Below are positions 56,528 to 64,000 of a stretch of 64,000 nt of DNA, piece by piece. Positions within the stretch are counted from its first letter, which is position 1. Each line of letters opens with the position of its first letter. The stretch lies in NCBI GenBank assembly GCA_035524315.1, contig DATKPD010000085.1:1-64000 (forward strand), read 5' to 3'. A program made the position numbers and the translations under genes. The notes beneath the pieces were generated by a model that was not told the origin of the DNA, made no database searches, and worked only from the letters and a program-made list of their open reading frames with translations. The DNA is from BOG-938 sp035524315 (GTDB taxonomy: Bacteria > Pseudomonadota > Alphaproteobacteria > Caulobacterales > Caulobacteraceae).

Positions 56528-56944
56528 TTAGTTCCGCCGGAACGGCCAGCGGGTCACGCCGCCCGCGAACAGGGCCCACCACATCAGGACCGGTTGAAAC
56601 GCCAGGCGCGGCCCGTGGTACCACCAGCTGTCGGGCAGGGGCGGGGCGTGGATGCGCCACAGCGCCTGGTAGATGTTGGCCGGCCATACGCACAGGGCGT
56701 AGATCGCCAGCATCAGCCCCGCCAGCCACCGCGTGCGCGGGATCAGCAGCCCCACGGCGCCGGCGATCTCGCAGCCGCCGGTGAACAGAATCACCAGGCG
56801 CGGCGCGGGAATGAACGGCGGCATGATCGCCAGGAAGCTGTTGGCCGCGTGCAGATGCAGGGCGCCCACGCCCAGGTAGATCGCGACCAGGAGCAGCCGC
56901 AGCGTCACGCGCAGGCGGGCGTGGTCGTCGGGGCGCTGGATCAT
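56528..56944 (-). CDS. DoxX-like membrane protein
   Basis: A 138-aa inner-membrane protein with four hydrophobic segments (about residues 10-28, 45-66, 70-88 and 112-128). The order and GCEIAGAVGLLIPRTRWLAGL fit DoxX-like small proteins. Its ATG overlaps the stop of the methyltransferase gene by 4 bp (56941-56944). The gene carries on the same operon. Role unknown. Confidence 0.78.
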   Translation of the reverse strand: MIQRPDDHARLRVTLRLLLVAIYLGVGALHLHAANSFLAIMPPFIPAPRLVILFTGGCEIAGAVGLLIPRTRWLAGLMLAIYALCVWPANIYQALWRIHAPPLPDSWWYHGPRLAFQPVLMWWALFAGGVTRWPFRRN

Positions 56945-57852
56945 CCGTCCTCGCGCTTCAAGGGCTGTTCGCGCGTGTGCAGCGCGTCGGCCAGCCGCAT
57001 CTTGGCCGACCCGGGGCGCAGCGGCTTTTGCTGGTCGGGGTGGGGCGCCCAGCCGGTCATGACCACCAGGTCGAAGGTGGCGCGCACGCGCCCGTCCGGG
57101 TCGGAAAAGCGCTCGGCGTAGATCTCGCACGCCCGCGCCAGCACCGCGCGGCTGAGGGGCTTGCTGGCGCGGTCGACGAGCACATTGGTGTCGCCCATGG
57201 CGCGCAGGTCGGCGATCAGCTTGAGCGGATGGCTGTAGCGAACGGTCACGCGGTCGATGTCGGACACGGGCAGGGCGAAGCCGGCGCGCTGCAGCAGGGC
57301 GCCGCCGTCGAAAGCGTCGGCGAAGGGCGAGACGCGCAGGCCCGCGCCGCCCGACACTTCCGCTTCGGCGGCCAGCAAGGACTGCCGCAGCTCCATCAGG
57401 CTGGCGGCGCCCAGGAGGGCGCCGATGAACAGGCCATCGGGCTTCAGCGCGCGGCGGATCTGGATCAGGGCGCCGACCAGGTCGTTGGTCCAGTGCAGGG
57501 TGAGGGCCGAGACGATCAGGTCCAGGCTCTCGTCCGCGAAGGGCAGGGCCTCCTCGTCGGCCTGCAGGCGCGGGCCAGAGCGGCCCCGTAGCATGCGGCC
57601 CGACAGGTCCGCCTCGATCAACAGCCCAACCCGTTCGGCGGCTGAACTTTGCGCCAGCGCCGCCGCGAACGTGCCTTTGCGCGCGCCGAGGTCGACGGCC
57701 ACCGGAAAGCTGCGCATGATGGCTTCCAGACGCTCGACCATGTCGGCTGCGGCGCGGGCTTTCAGGAAGTCGGCGTGGCCGAAGGTCGACGCCGCGCGGT
57801 CCAGGCGCAGGCGGTGCAGGGCGCGATCGAAGAGGCGGGGCGGGGCGCTCAT
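56941..57852 (-). CDS. SAM-dependent methyltransferase (BioC/NDUFAF5-like)
   Basis: A 303-aa methyltransferase of class I fold. SAM motif I is VDLGARKGTFAAAL, then LQADEEALPFADESLDLIVS and LHWTNDLVGALIQIRRAL fit the BioC-like family. The layout resembles NDUFAF5, an alphaproteobacterial-derived complex I assembly hydroxylase of mitochondria. The start codon at 57852 faces, and overlaps by 2 bases, the ATG of the truncated comF at 57851 (CATG). Confidence 0.85.
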   Translation of the reverse strand: MSAPPRLFDRALHRLRLDRAASTFGHADFLKARAAADMVERLEAIMRSFPVAVDLGARKGTFAAALAQSSAAERVGLLIEADLSGRMLRGRSGPRLQADEEALPFADESLDLIVSALTLHWTNDLVGALIQIRRALKPDGLFIGALLGAASLMELRQSLLAAEAEVSGGAGLRVSPFADAFDGGALLQRAGFALPVSDIDRVTVRYSHPLKLIADLRAMGDTNVLVDRASKPLSRAVLARACEIYAERFSDPDGRVRATFDLVVMTGWAPHPDQQKPLRPGSAKMRLADALHTREQPLKREDG

Positions 57853-58078
57853 GCTCGGTAAGGCGAAGGTCTGGTCCTTGGAACTGGCGCACTCATGCGC
57901 CGCCGCGCCGATCCTGGCAAAGGGTCTGTGGCGCTCAGGCGCGCGCGCGGCCCAGGATCTGGTGTTTCCGCATCACGCCCTGGACGGCGCGGGCCGGTCG
58001 CTGAGCGCGGGCCTGTCGCCCGAAGCCTGGGCGCGCACCCGCTTTTTGGAGGCGCCGGTGTGCGATGGCTGCGGATAA
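57851..58078 (+). pseudogene. Truncated 5' copy of comF
   Basis: 75 codons ending in CDGCG then TAA. Residues about 33-75 (AQDLVFPHHALDGAGRSL onward to PVCDGCG) match the N-terminal part of the full ComF at 58623, with roughly three of four residues identical. GC content and codon use resemble the surrounding native genes. It stops exactly where the zinc-finger half of ComF would begin, at the shared TGCGGA (58070-58075). It holds the position expected of native comF, divergent from the methyltransferase gene. It is too short to be functional ComF. Confidence 0.8.
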
Positions 58079-58793
58079 GCCCTCTTTTTGATTATCAAAT
58101 CATACAGACGGAGATGCTCGCCTCGTCCTGTCCGAAGCTGGCGTTGTTCGCTTGTCGGCAAGCTCCACCAGAGACATAGTTCTGGTCGCGGGCCAACGCG
58201 GGCTCCTGAGCACTTAACGGTCGCTGATGGCTGGAAGACTAGTCGCGTCGAAGGCAGCGAATGCGCTTATTGCGGCAGCAGATATCAAACCTGCTGTTCG
58301 CAGATTTATGCCAACAATCGGCTTTTCACTCGATCTGCTGCGGGCGTTCCAAGAAGGAAAGCTGTGGGTAGGCGGTAGGCTTCTCGTGTTTGAAGATAGG
58401 ATTCAATTCACGGCGAATTGGGGTAACCGACTTATCCAAACCGGAACTGATGGGTTTGAACTTCCCTGGCGCGCCATATCTGACGTGAAATGGAAAGCTG
58501 GGCTCCTCACAAGCATTATCGAACTTGAACACGATGGCCGTATCGAAGCAGTGCGTTGTTTTGGTTCTAAAAAACTCCTCAAAGCCATACAATCTCTGCG
58601 CGCTGCCAATATCAGCTAGCGGATGATAGCGGGAGCGAAATCCTTTTGGCTTCAAAGCCTGCGAGGCGCGCAGGACTTGGTGTTTCCGCATCATGCGCTG
58701 GACGGCTCGGGCCGCACTCTGACTGCGGGTCTGCCCTCCGAAGCGTGGTCGAAAATCCGCTTTCTCGATGATCCTGTTTGCGACGGGTGCGGA
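58076..58793 (+). mobile_element. 718-bp foreign segment splitting and re-completing comF
   Basis: This interval lies between two TGCGGA sites (58070-58075 and 58788-58793). It has visibly lower GC than both sides. It contains an AT-rich leader with TTGATTATCAA palindrome (58088-58098), a 130-aa PH/GRAM-like gene, and a divergent version of the comF 5' end that reads in frame into the native-looking 3' part. There is no integrase or transposase. Homologous exchange with foreign DNA, or insertion of a small element that restores its target gene, would both leave this structure. Confidence 0.6.
58227..58619 (+). CDS. Small PH/GRAM-like domain protein in the inserted segment
   Basis: A 130-aa protein with no signal or membrane segment. 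Residues about 45-125 give a beta-rich pattern: LWVGGRLLVFEDRIQFTANW, ELPWRAISDVKW, TSIIELEHDGRIEAVRCFG, then a closing helix KKLLKAIQSLRAA. This strand order plus terminal helix resembles bacterial PH or GRAM domains. Codon use is much lower in GC than in neighbours. The stop is 3 bp before the comF start, so both are probably translated together. No ribosome site is clear before its ATG. The fold call is inference. Confidence 0.65.
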   Translation: MAGRLVASKAANALIAAADIKPAVRRFMPTIGFSLDLLRAFQEGKLWVGGRLLVFEDRIQFTANWGNRLIQTGTDGFELPWRAISDVKWKAGLLTSIIELEHDGRIEAVRCFGSKKLLKAIQSLRAANIS

Positions 58794-59372
58794 ACGCCGT
58801 TTGACTATGACCTTGGCCTCGGCGTGCGCTGCGCGGCGTGCGAGGCGCGCCCGCGCGCCTTTGGCCGGGCGCGGGCCGCGTGCCTGTACGACGAGGCGTC
58901 GCGCGATCTGATCCTGCAGTTCAAACACGCCGACCGCCTGGATCTGGCGACCCTGTTCGCCGGCTGGATCAGCCGCTCGGCCGCCGATCTCTTGGCCGAG
59001 GCCGACGCGATTACGCCGGTGCCTATGCCGCCCTTGCGCCTGATCCGGCGGCGCTACAATCAGGCCGCCGAGATCGCCCGGCCCCTGGCGACGCGCCTGA
59101 AGATTCCTTATCGCCCGGGCCTGCTCGCGCGCCGCGGCGGCGAGAGCCAGGCCGGGCGCTCGGGCGCGGGCCGCCGGCGCAACGTGCAGGGCGCCTTCTC
59201 CGTACCCAAGGGCGCCAAGGTCGAGGGCAAGCGCATCCTGTTGATCGACGATGTCTTCACCACCGGGGCCACGGCGGAGGCCTGCGCGCGCGTGCTGCTC
59301 AAGGCCGGCGCGGCGGCGGTGGACGTGGCGGTCGTCGCCAGGGTGCGCGAAGCGGCCGACCTCTCTATATGA
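58623..59372 (+). CDS. comF: ComF-family phosphoribosyltransferase-like protein
   Basis: A 249-aa ComF, linked to DNA uptake and processing of imported single strands in competent bacteria. The four-Cys zinc finger is CDGCG...CAACE (about residues 54-75), and the PRTase loop is ILLIDDVFTTGATAEACA. The first 57 codons (to 58793) have lower GC and differ from the truncated upstream copy, while the rest is like native DNA. The gene therefore looks chimeric. It follows the PH/GRAM-like gene after 3 bp and is followed by glutaredoxin. Confidence 0.92.
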   Translation: MIAGAKSFWLQSLRGAQDLVFPHHALDGSGRTLTAGLPSEAWSKIRFLDDPVCDGCGTPFDYDLGLGVRCAACEARPRAFGRARAACLYDEASRDLILQFKHADRLDLATLFAGWISRSAADLLAEADAITPVPMPPLRLIRRRYNQAAEIARPLATRLKIPYRPGLLARRGGESQAGRSGAGRRRNVQGAFSVPKGAKVEGKRILLIDDVFTTGATAEACARVLLKAGAAAVDVAVVARVREAADLSI

Positions 59373-59404
59373 AGGGCAGTATCAATCAGTCGGTGGACCG
59401 TTTC

Positions 59405-59662
59405 ATGGCCAAGGTGACCATTTATACCCGCCCGTTCTGCGGCTACTGCGCCCGCGCTGTGGCGCTGCTGACCCAGAAGGGCGTCGCGTTCGAAGAGATC
59501 GAGGCGGGCATGGACCCGGCCAAGCGGAAGGAAATGACGGAGCGCTCGGGCGGCAAGTCGACCTTCCCGCAGATCTTCGTCGGCGAACGGCACATCGGCG
59601 GCTGTGACGACATGATGGCCCTGGATCGCCGGGGCGAACTCGATCCCCTGATCGCCGCATGA
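59405..59662 (+). CDS. grxC: Glutaredoxin 3
   Basis: An 85-aa dithiol glutaredoxin, the usual length. The active site is TRPFCGYCARA near the N-terminus, followed by TFPQIFVGERHIGGCDD, the conserved cis-Pro and GG region. ATG 59405 gives the family start MAKVTIYTRPF. An in-frame ATG at 59369 is possible but adds 12 atypical residues. The stop overlaps the nitrilase-family gene by ATGA. Confidence 0.95.
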   Translation: MAKVTIYTRPFCGYCARAVALLTQKGVAFEEIEAGMDPAKRKEMTERSGGKSTFPQIFVGERHIGGCDDMMALDRRGELDPLIAA

Positions 59663-60495
59663 CCTTGCGCGTCGCCCTGGTCCAGACCCGCACCCCGGCC
59701 ACCCAGGCCGCCGCCCTGGCCGAGATCGAGCCCCTGATCCGCCAGGCCGCCAGCCAGGGCGCCGAACTGATCCTGACGCCCGAGGGATCCAATCTTCTGC
59801 AGCGCAGCCGGGCCGAGATCGCCAAGGTGCTGCAGCCGCCGGAAACCGATCCGTTCGTCGTGGCGGTACGGGCGCTGGCCACCGAGTTGAAGGTGTGGAT
59901 CCTGATCGGTTCGGCCCTTGTGGCCAAGGGCGAGGGCAAGGCCGCCAACCGCGCGATGCTGATCGCGTCGGACGGCCAGGTGGTGCAGACCTACGACAAG
60001 GTGCACATGTTCGACGTGGACCTGCCGAGCGGCGAGCGGTACCGCGAATCCTCGCTGTATGAGCCGGGCGAGGCGGCGCGGCTGGCTCAGACGCCGTGGG
60101 GCCTGTTGGGCCTGACCATCTGCTACGACATGCGCTTTCCCCACCTCTACCGCGCGCTGGCCAAGGCTGGGGCGTCGATCATCGCCGTGCCCGCGGCCTT
60201 CACCCGGCCCACGGGCGAGGCGCATTGGGAAGTGCTGCTGCGCGCCCGCGCGATCGAGAACGGCGTGTTCGTGCTGGCGCCCGCCCAGGGCGGCCGGCAC
60301 GAGGACGGCCGCGCCACCTGGGGCCACTCCATCGCCATCGACCCCTGGGGGCGGGTGCTGGCCGAGATCAAGGGCGACGAACCCGGCGTGGTGGTGGTCG
60401 ACCTCGACCTGGACGCTGTGGCCCAGACGCGCCAGGCGATCCCGTCCCTGGCCAACGAACGCGCTTTCGCTGCGCCGCCTGAGGCCGCGTCTTGA
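59659..60495 (+). CDS. Nitrilase-family amidohydrolase (Nit1-like)
   Basis: A 278-aa carbon-nitrogen hydrolase. The catalytic triad is in LTPEGSNL (Glu), YDKVHMFDVDLP (Lys) and LTICYDMRFPHLYRAL (Cys). The pattern fits Nit1-type enzymes that hydrolyse deaminated glutathione, and a glutaredoxin gene sits directly upstream with a 4-bp overlap, which supports that. The stop overlaps the DUF1178 gene. Confidence 0.9.
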   Translation: MTLRVALVQTRTPATQAAALAEIEPLIRQAASQGAELILTPEGSNLLQRSRAEIAKVLQPPETDPFVVAVRALATELKVWILIGSALVAKGEGKAANRAMLIASDGQVVQTYDKVHMFDVDLPSGERYRESSLYEPGEAARLAQTPWGLLGLTICYDMRFPHLYRALAKAGASIIAVPAAFTRPTGEAHWEVLLRARAIENGVFVLAPAQGGRHEDGRATWGHSIAIDPWGRVLAEIKGDEPGVVVVDLDLDAVAQTRQAIPSLANERAFAAPPEAAS

Positions 60496-60923
60496 TCAAA
60501 TACGCCCTGACCTGCGAGCACGATCACGCCTTCGAGGGCTGGTTCGGCTCGTCGGCTGACTACGAAGACCAGCACGCGCGCGGGCTGTTGCAGTGCCCGC
60601 TGTGCGGCTCGGCGGCGGTGCGCAAGGCGATCATGGCCCCCGCTGTGGCCGGAACCAAGCGCCGGGGCGTCGGCCCTTCGCCCCAGACCGTGCACGAGAT
60701 GGCGATGCAGGCCGCCGCCAAGGTGCGCCAGGCGGTGGAGGACAACTTCGACTATGTGGGCGACGCCTTCGCCAAGGAGGCGCGCGCGATCCACGAGGGC
60801 CAGTCTGAGGAACGCGGCATCTACGGCGAGGCCACGCGGGCCGAGGTCAAGGCCCTGGTGGAGGACGGCGTGCCGGTCGCCGCCTTGCCCCCCAAGCCCA
60901 AGGCCAAGGACGAACTGAACTGA
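60492..60923 (+). CDS. DUF1178 family protein
   Basis: A 143-aa DUF1178 member. The N-terminus IKYALTCEHDHAFEGWFGSS and the CPLCGS pair (with the earlier C) suggest a small zinc-binding domain. The C-terminal half is charged (ARAIHEGQSEERGIYGEA). TTG start at 60492 overlaps the amidase stop (TTGA). Function unknown, but its link to the Nit1-like gene is common in alphaproteobacteria as I recall. Confidence 0.88.
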   Translation: MIKYALTCEHDHAFEGWFGSSADYEDQHARGLLQCPLCGSAAVRKAIMAPAVAGTKRRGVGPSPQTVHEMAMQAAAKVRQAVEDNFDYVGDAFAKEARAIHEGQSEERGIYGEATRAEVKALVEDGVPVAALPPKPKAKDELN

Positions 60924-60926
60924 CCG

Positions 60927-62306
60927 ATGGCCGAGGACGCCTCAGTCCTTGTGGCCCGGGCCGATGCGCTGGCGGCGGCCGGCCGGTTCGACGACGCCAA
61001 GGCCGCCTATCTGGCGGCGCTGGCGCTCAAGCCCGATCATTTGCAGGCGCTCAATAACTTTGGCGCCCTGGTCCACGCCCACGGGTTCCGCAGCGCCGCG
61101 CGCACGCTCTACGCCGAGGCGGCGCGCCATCACCCGCACGATCCGCTGGCGCAGGTCAACCTGGCCAACAGCCTGATGGAGACGGGCGAAACCGAGGCGG
61201 CGCGCCTGGCGTTCGAGGCAGCCCTGCGCGCGCGGCCCGATTTCGCGCCCGGCCATCGCGGCCTGGCCCGTCTGGCCTCGGCGGCGGGCGATCACACCTC
61301 CGCCGAGCGACATCTGCAGGCGGGATTCGCAGCGCAGCCGGTGATCACCCAACCCTTCTTCGGCGCCAAGTCGCCGATCGAAGTACTGCTGCTGATCTCC
61401 GGGGTGGACGGCGACATTCCGCTGGGCCCCGTTTTGGACCCTGGGGTGTTCAAGGTCACGGCCCTGGCGCCGCAGTTCTTCGCCCCCGACCAGCCCCTGC
61501 CGCCGCACCATGTCGTGTTCAACGCCATCGGCGACGCGGACCTGTGCGCCAAGGCGCTGGAGGGCGCCGAGCGGCTCGTTCGCCGCACAGATCGGCCGGT
61601 GATCAACGCTCCTGGCCGCGTGCTCGCAACGGGGCGGACCGCCAACGCCCGCCGGCTGGCCGGGCTGGAGGGCGTGATCGCGCCGGCCAACGTCCTGCTC
61701 GGCCGCGACGAAGCGGCGGCGGTGGACAGCGCGGCCGCGCTGGAGGCGCTCGGCCTGTGCTTGCCAGTGGCCGTCCGCGCGCCTGGCTATCACACCGGCC
61801 AGCACTTCGAGCGGGTCGACGCTATCGAAGACCTGTCGCCGGCCTTGGCGCGCCTGCCGGGCGAGCAGGCGATGGTGATGCTTTTCTTCGACACGCGCGG
61901 GCCGGACGGCGCCTACCGCAAGTACCGGGCGATGATGATCGACGGCCGGCTTTATCCGCTCCACCTGGCGGTCTCGTCGGCGTGGAAGGTGCACTACTTC
62001 ACCGCCGACATGGCGCGTTCGCCCCAACACCGCGCCGAGGACGCCGCCTTCCTGGCCGACATGCCCGGCGTGATCGGCCCGCGCGCCATGGCGGCGCTCC
62101 AGCGGGTGCGGGCCGCCTTGGGGCTCGACTATGGCGGGGTGGACTTCGCCCTGTCGGCGGACGGCGACCTGGTGCTGTTCGAGGCCAACGCCACCATGGC
62201 CCTCCTGCCGCCGCCTGACGACCCGATGTGGGACTACCGCCGCGCGCCGGTGCAGGCGGCGCTGGATGCGGTCAAGGCGATGATCGTGGAGCGGGCGCGG
62301 ACCTAG
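60927..62306 (+). CDS. TPR protein fused to an ATP-grasp-like domain
   Basis: A 459-aa cytoplasmic protein. Residues about 5-140 form TPR-like repeats (AAGRFDDAKAAYLAALALKP, LAQVNLANSLMETGETEAAR). From about 155 the protein has an ATP-grasp/RimK-like pattern: RPVINAPGRVLATGRTANAR, then a lysine-rich central strand region and DYGGVDFALSADGDLVLFEANATM, which resembles the metal-binding end of glutathione-synthetase-type ligases. It starts 3 bp after the DUF1178 gene. The stop interleaves with convergent ubiG (CTAG). Substrates unknown. Confidence 0.75.
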   Translation: MAEDASVLVARADALAAAGRFDDAKAAYLAALALKPDHLQALNNFGALVHAHGFRSAARTLYAEAARHHPHDPLAQVNLANSLMETGETEAARLAFEAALRARPDFAPGHRGLARLASAAGDHTSAERHLQAGFAAQPVITQPFFGAKSPIEVLLLISGVDGDIPLGPVLDPGVFKVTALAPQFFAPDQPLPPHHVVFNAIGDADLCAKALEGAERLVRRTDRPVINAPGRVLATGRTANARRLAGLEGVIAPANVLLGRDEAAAVDSAAALEALGLCLPVAVRAPGYHTGQHFERVDAIEDLSPALARLPGEQAMVMLFFDTRGPDGAYRKYRAMMIDGRLYPLHLAVSSAWKVHYFTADMARSPQHRAEDAAFLADMPGVIGPRAMAALQRVRAALGLDYGGVDFALSADGDLVLFEANATMALLPPPDDPMWDYRRAPVQAALDAVKAMIVERART

Positions 62307-63073
62307 GCGGTCGGCTCGGCCGCGGCGTCCTTGTCGATCGTCATCATATAGTTGACCTCGACGTCGCTCGAACGCGACCAGCGCCCGGTGAGAGGGGCGT
62401 AGCTGACGCCGAAGGGGCCGGCGACCTGCACCGGATCGCCCGCCACCATGTCCAGCACCTCGGCCGGCCTGATGAACTTCTTCCAGTCGTGGGTGCCGAC
62501 GGGTAGCCAGCGCAGGATGTACTCCGCCCCGATCACCGCCAGCGCCATGGACTTGGGCGTGCGGTTCAGTGTCGCCAGGATCATCACCCCGCCCGGCGCC
62601 AGCAGGCGCACGCAGTCGCGCAGGAAGGCGCCCGGATCGGCAACGTGCTCGATCACCTCCATATTGAGCACCACGTCGAACAGCGGCTCGCCCTGTTCGA
62701 TCAGGGCCTCGGCGGTGGAGGCGCGGTAATCGATGTCGAGACCCTGTTCGGCCGCGTGGGCCCGTGCGGTGCCGATGTTGCGTTCCGAGGCGTCCACGCC
62801 GGTCACCGCGAACCCCAGCCGCGCCATCGGCTCGCTCAGCAGACCCCCGCCGCAGCCGATGTCGAGCAGGCGCAGGCCCTCGAACGGACGGCGCGCGGCC
62901 ATGTCGCGCCCGAACCTCAGCGCCGCTTCGTCGCGGATGAAGGCCAGGCGCACGGGGTTGAACTTGTGCAGAGGCCGGAACTCGCCGTTCGGGTCCCACC
63001 ATTTTGCGGCGAGGGCCGAAAACCGGGCCACTTCGGCGTCGTCGATGCTCGATGGGGAAGATGCGGCGGACAT
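62303..63073 (-). CDS. ubiG: Ubiquinone biosynthesis O-methyltransferase
   Basis: A 256-aa UbiG performing both O-methylations in ubiquinone synthesis. The start region FSALAAKWWDPNGEFRPLHK and NPVRLAFI are diagnostic, with SAM motif LLDIGCGGGLLSEPMARLG and later VVLNMEVIEHVADP. It is divergent from lysC, separated by 122 bp. Confidence 0.95.
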   Translation of the reverse strand: MSAASSPSSIDDAEVARFSALAAKWWDPNGEFRPLHKFNPVRLAFIRDEAALRFGRDMAARRPFEGLRLLDIGCGGGLLSEPMARLGFAVTGVDASERNIGTARAHAAEQGLDIDYRASTAEALIEQGEPLFDVVLNMEVIEHVADPGAFLRDCVRLLAPGGVMILATLNRTPKSMALAVIGAEYILRWLPVGTHDWKKFIRPAEVLDMVAGDPVQVAGPFGVSYAPLTGRWSRSSDVEVNYMMTIDKDAAAEPTA

Positions 63074-63195
63074 GTCTGCGGCTATCCTTCAAGCCTTGGC
63101 AATTGCAGCCCGCGCCCAGCGCCGCTAGAAGGGCGCCCTTGCGCTGGAAGGCGGGATCGCTCCCGCTCCGGCAGCCATAGCGGGAGAACTGCTGC

Positions 63196-64000
63196 GTGTC
63201 GCGGCTGGTGATGAAATTTGGCGGGACCTCGGTGGCGGATCTGGAGCGGATCCGCCGTGTGGGACGCCTGGTCGCCGCGGAGGTCGCGGCCGGCCATCAG
63301 GTGGCGGTGGTGGTCTCGGCCATGTCGGGCAAGACCAACGAGCTGGTCGCCTGGACCGACGGCGCGGGCGCCGCGGCGGCTGGCCTGACCCCGTCCGACG
63401 ACGAATACGACACGGTGGTCGCGTCGGGCGAGCAGGTCACGGCTGGTTTGCTGGCCATGACCCTGCGCAATATGGGCCTGAAGTCGCGCTCGTTTCTGGG
63501 CTGGCAGGTGCCGATCATCACCGACGACGCCCACGGCCGGGCGCGGATCGACGAGATTCCCGCCGATAATCTTCTGGCCGCGTTCGACGCGGGCGAAGTG
63601 GCGGTGATCGCGGGCTTCCAGGGCGTGACGCGCGACGGCCGCATCGCCACCCTCGGGCGCGGCGGGTCTGACACCAGCGCCGTGGCCGTCGCCGCGGCGG
63701 TGGGCGGGGCGTGCGACATCTACACCGACGTGGACGGGGTCTACACCACCGATCCGCGCATCGAACAACGGGCGCGCAAGCTGGCCAAGGTCTCCTATGA
63801 GGAGATGCTGGAAATGGCTTCGCTGGGCGCCAAGGTTTTGCAGACGCGTTCGGTGGAGCTGGCCATGGCCCAGCGCGTGCCGGTGCGCGTGCTGTCGAGT
63901 TTCGTCGAGCCGGGCGAAGCGCCCGGGCAGGGCACCATCGTGTGCGACGAGGAGGAGATCGTGGAAAAGCGTATCGTGAGCGGCGTGGCCTATAGCCGCG
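63196..64000 (+). CDS. lysC: Aspartate kinase (N-terminal part; runs off window)
   Basis: The first 268 codons of aspartokinase, which starts the lysine, threonine and methionine pathway. VMKFGGTSVADLERI and VVVSAMSGKTNEL form the kinase active site; GRGGSDTSAVAVAAA and YTDVDGVYTTDPRI are conserved. The catalytic domain is nearly complete at the window end; ACT domains would follow. GTG 63196 has GGGAG 9 nt upstream and gives SRLVMKFGG as in relatives. Confidence 0.95.
   Translation, partial: MSRLVMKFGGTSVADLERIRRVGRLVAAEVAAGHQVAVVVSAMSGKTNELVAWTDGAGAAAAGLTPSDDEYDTVVASGEQVTAGLLAMTLRNMGLKSRSFLGWQVPIITDDAHGRARIDEIPADNLLAAFDAGEVAVIAGFQGVTRDGRIATLGRGGSDTSAVAVAAAVGGACDIYTDVDGVYTTDPRIEQRARKLAKVSYEEMLEMASLGAKVLQTRSVELAMAQRVPVRVLSSFVEPGEAPGQGTIVCDEEEIVEKRIVSGVAYSR

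Overview
The window is a high-GC, gene-dense chromosomal segment of an alphaproteobacterium. It is most likely from Caulobacteraceae (Caulobacter/Phenylobacterium type). The reasons are the FlbT/FlaF flagellin regulators, a FlmG-type flagellin glycosyltransferase next to nonulosonic-acid genes, an alphaproteobacterial LexA box (GAAC-N7-GAAC) before ssb, the order gyrA-coaD-two cyclophilins-queA-tgt, and secA next to a PpiC lipoprotein and argJ. The species cannot be fixed from sequence alone.

Layout. 1-1.1 kb: the glnK-amtB nitrogen pair (amtB cut by the window edge) and a small membrane protein. 1.2-8.7 kb: an exported peptide, glyQ-glyS, pyruvate phosphate dikinase, an outer-membrane beta-barrel and a small exported protein, with two clear hairpin terminators. 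8.7-12.2 kb: a NadQ-like Nudix regulator with an HD hydrolase, a universal stress protein and two small proteins. 12.2-19.0 kb: a flagellin locus with FlmG glycosyltransferase, FlbT, FlaF, a flagellin behind a textbook sigma-54/IHF/enhancer promoter, a FlaG-like protein, a degenerate flagellin paralogue, NeuB/PseI and FlmH/PseH. 19.1-30.1 kb: envelope proteins, ssb with a LexA box and a tandem 40-bp leader repeat, a sensorless histidine kinase, gyrA, coaD, two cyclophilins, queA, tgt and tRNA-Lys.

30.4-44.7 kb: an accessory catabolic region starting just after tRNA-Lys. It encodes a 4,5-dihydroxyphthalate-decarboxylase-like protein, a type I extradiol (VOC) enzyme, a LigJ-type hydratase, an SDR lacking its usual catalytic residues, a fumarylacetoacetase-family hydrolase, a LysR regulator with two DNA-binding domains, a maleate-isomerase/AMDase-like protein, an aromatic-acid MFS transporter, and a three-subunit GMC dehydrogenase with cytochrome c. 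At its far end lies a 30-bp imperfect copy of the 3' end of tRNA-Lys, which suggests an old island; no integrase is present.

44.8-64 kb: a lower-GC lipoprotein, CobB, an old-yellow-enzyme, two alpha/beta hydrolases, secA, a PpiC lipoprotein, argJ-mutT, a permuted NlpC/P60-like protein, a DoxX-like protein and a methyltransferase. Next comes a split comF locus: a truncated native 5' end, an inserted lower-GC gene of PH/GRAM-like character, and a complete comF whose 5' part looks foreign. Then follow glutaredoxin, a nitrilase-family amidase, a DUF1178 protein, a TPR plus ATP-grasp-like fusion, ubiG and the start of lysC.

The most unusual items are the split and apparently regenerated comF, the tRNA-Lys-flanked aromatic cluster with a non-canonical enzyme mix, and the degenerate flagellin in the glycosylation locus. 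No CRISPR array, transposase, integrase or rRNA gene was seen.
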